From positions 1 through 7,017 of the forward strand of contig DAHVXO010000178.1 in NCBI GenBank assembly GCA_027356675.1: a stretch of 7,017 nt of DNA, written 5' to 3'. Source of the stretch: Symbiobacteriaceae bacterium. GTDB taxonomy: Bacteria > Bacillota_E > Symbiobacteriia > Symbiobacteriales > Symbiobacteriaceae. The translations under genes were made by a program, and so were the position numbers. Shown in pieces: positions 5,982 through 7,017 of the stretch. The notes below the pieces were generated by a model that ran no database searches, was not told where the DNA came from, and saw only the letters and a list, made by a program, of their open reading frames with translations. Numbering within the stretch: the stretch's first letter is position 1; the number at the start of each line of letters is the position of its first letter.

Positions 5982-6950
5982 ATGGCACGCAACGTATTGG
6001 CGGTAGCAGAAATCCGCAGCGGGGTTGTCCGCCCCGTCTCATTCGAGTGCATCGCCGCCGGGCGCAACGTGGCCGAAGGCGGCACGGTTACAGCTGTCCT
6101 GATTGGTCAGGATTCCAAGTATGCCGCTGAGCTGATCCAGCGGGGTGCCGACCGGGTCGTCACTGTCACAGGCAGCCACCTGAGCAACTATACCCCTGAG
6201 GGCTGGGTCGGCGCCCTGCAGGCCGTTAACCTGGAAATCAAGCCTGACGTGGTTTTTTTCGGTCACACCGGCATCGGTCGGGACCTGGCGCCCCGCTTCG
6301 CCATGCGCAACGCGGCCGGCATGGTCTCGGACGCCACGGACGTCAAGGTGGGGAGCGGCAACATCGTCTTCACCCGCCCGGTATACGCCGGCAAGGCGTA
6401 TGTGACGCAGGTGATCAAGCAGGGTCTGGTTGTGGCGACCATTCGCCCGAACAACTTGCCGTTCCTGTCCGCCGACGCGGGCCGCACCGGCGACGTGACC
6501 GACATGGCCGCACCCCCTGCCGACCTGCGGACCGTCATCAAGGAAGTGGTGCGCAAGGCCGCGACCGGCGTGGACCTGACGGCCGCCAAGATTGTCGTCT
6601 CGGGCGGACGTGGTGTCAAGAGCGCCGACGGCTTCAAGCCTTTGTACGAACTGGCGGGCGTGCTTGGTGCCGCAGTGGGCGCCTCCCGCGCTGCTGCAGA
6701 CGCCGAGTATTGCGATTACGCCCTGCAGGTCGGACAGACGGGCAAGACGGTCACCCCGGACCTCTACATCGCCTGCGGCATCTCCGGTGCGATCCAGCAC
6801 CTCGCAGGCATGAGCGCCTCCAAGGTGATTGTGGCGGTCAACAAGGACCCGGAAGCACCGATTTTCAAGGTGGCTGACTATGGGATCGTCGGCGACCTGT
6901 TTGAGATTGTCCCGCTGCTGACGCGAGAGTTTAAGGCTTTACTGGGCTAA
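5982..6950 (+). CDS. etfA: Electron transfer flavoprotein subunit alpha
   Basis: This is the FAD-carrying alpha subunit that pairs with EtfB. The C-terminal FAD domain is complete: SGGRGV (207-212) with R210, GASRAAAD (233-240) with S235 and R236, QVGQTGKTV (249-257) with T253, and the ETF-alpha signature from L261 to N287 ([16 protein letters not shown], then SKVIVAVN) with H273. It is followed by [18 protein letters not shown] with D305. These positions line up with known FAD contacts of the human protein. At 322 residues it has family length and no N-terminal ferredoxin extension. The GGGGAGG ribosome binding site (5964-5970) is 11 bases from the ATG, and the gap to etfB is 18 bases, so both are surely co-transcribed to give matched amounts. 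As the last visible gene of the operon, it should be induced when FadR leaves its operator. The acyl-CoA dehydrogenase and the quinone reductase that would use this ETF are not in the window. Confidence 0.97.
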   Translation: MARNVLAVAEIRSGVVRPVSFECIAAGRNVAEGGTVTAVLIGQDSKYAAELIQRGADRVVTVTGSHLSNYTPEGWVGALQAVNLEIKPDVVFFGHTGIGRDLAPRFAMRNAAGMVSDATDVKVGSGNIVFTRPVYAGKAYVTQVIKQGLVVATIRPNNLPFLSADAGRTGDVTDMAAPPADLRTVIKEVVRKAATGVDLTAAKIVVSGGRGVKSADGFKPLYELAGVLGAAVGASRAAADAEYCDYALQVGQTGKTVTPDLYIACGISGAIQHLAGMSASKVIVAVNKDPEAPIFKVADYGIVGDLFEIVPLLTREFKALLG

Positions 6951-7017
6951 CGGCGCCATCGGGTAGGCACCGGTGGCCACTTGCCCATGATCACGGCCTA
7001 CCAAACGTTCGGGTTAC
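6951..7017 (+). other. Tail after etfA with an inverted repeat, no clear terminator
   Basis: GGTAGGC (6962-6968) and GCCTACC (6996-7002) are complementary with 27 bases between them, and a perfect GTGGCCAC palindrome (6973-6980) lies inside. No run of T follows before the window ends, so this is not a recognisable intrinsic terminator. The operon may end or continue beyond the edge. Confidence 0.3.

Noticed and set aside
6039..6800. Minus-strand open frame of 253 codons opposite etfA
   Set aside because: The plus-strand EtfA is unambiguous over the full length. The antisense frame is a by-product of GC-rich codon use.

Overview
The window looks like a chromosomal piece of a GC-rich member of the Bacillota (Firmicutes). 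This rests on strong GGAGG-type ribosome binding sites, TTG/GTG start codons, a FadR regulator and operator of the Bacillus subtilis type, and ETF subunits that read like those of Bacillus relatives. A genus cannot be fixed from the sequence alone.

Layout, left to right. (1) The 5' part of a DoxX-family membrane protein gene on the minus strand, cut by the window edge. (2) A divergent, locally AT-rich intergenic region of about 440 bases. (3) A plus-strand gene for a NYN/LabA-type PIN-fold nuclease-like protein, whose long C-terminal part appears to contain four degenerate repeats of a winged-helix-like unit, followed by a strong intrinsic terminator. (4) A small 2[4Fe-4S] ferredoxin gene with its own terminator. 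(5) A fatty-acid degradation operon of four genes: long-chain acyl-CoA synthetase (fadD/lcfA), TetR-family regulator fadR, and the beta and alpha subunits of electron transfer flavoprotein (etfB, etfA). A short non-coding tail ends the window.

The operon works as one unit. FadD activates fatty acids to acyl-CoA. EtfB/EtfA carry the electrons released by acyl-CoA dehydrogenases to the respiratory chain. FadR, which in Bacillus is released from DNA by long-chain acyl-CoA, is predicted to control the operon and itself. Just upstream of fadD lies a perfect 8-bp inverted repeat with a 4-bp spacer, CTGAATGA-CGGT-TCATTCAG. It closely matches the known Bacillus FadR box and overlaps the -35 position of a promoter with a TATGAT -10 element, so a repression mechanism can be read from the DNA. 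The enoyl-CoA hydratase gene (fadB) that sits between fadR and etfB in B. subtilis is absent here.

I see no CRISPR array, insertion sequence, tRNA, rRNA or clear defence system. The least ordinary items are the NYN protein with its repeated C-terminal region, the orphan ferredoxin bracketed by terminators, and some residue changes in otherwise canonical motifs of FadD and EtfB.
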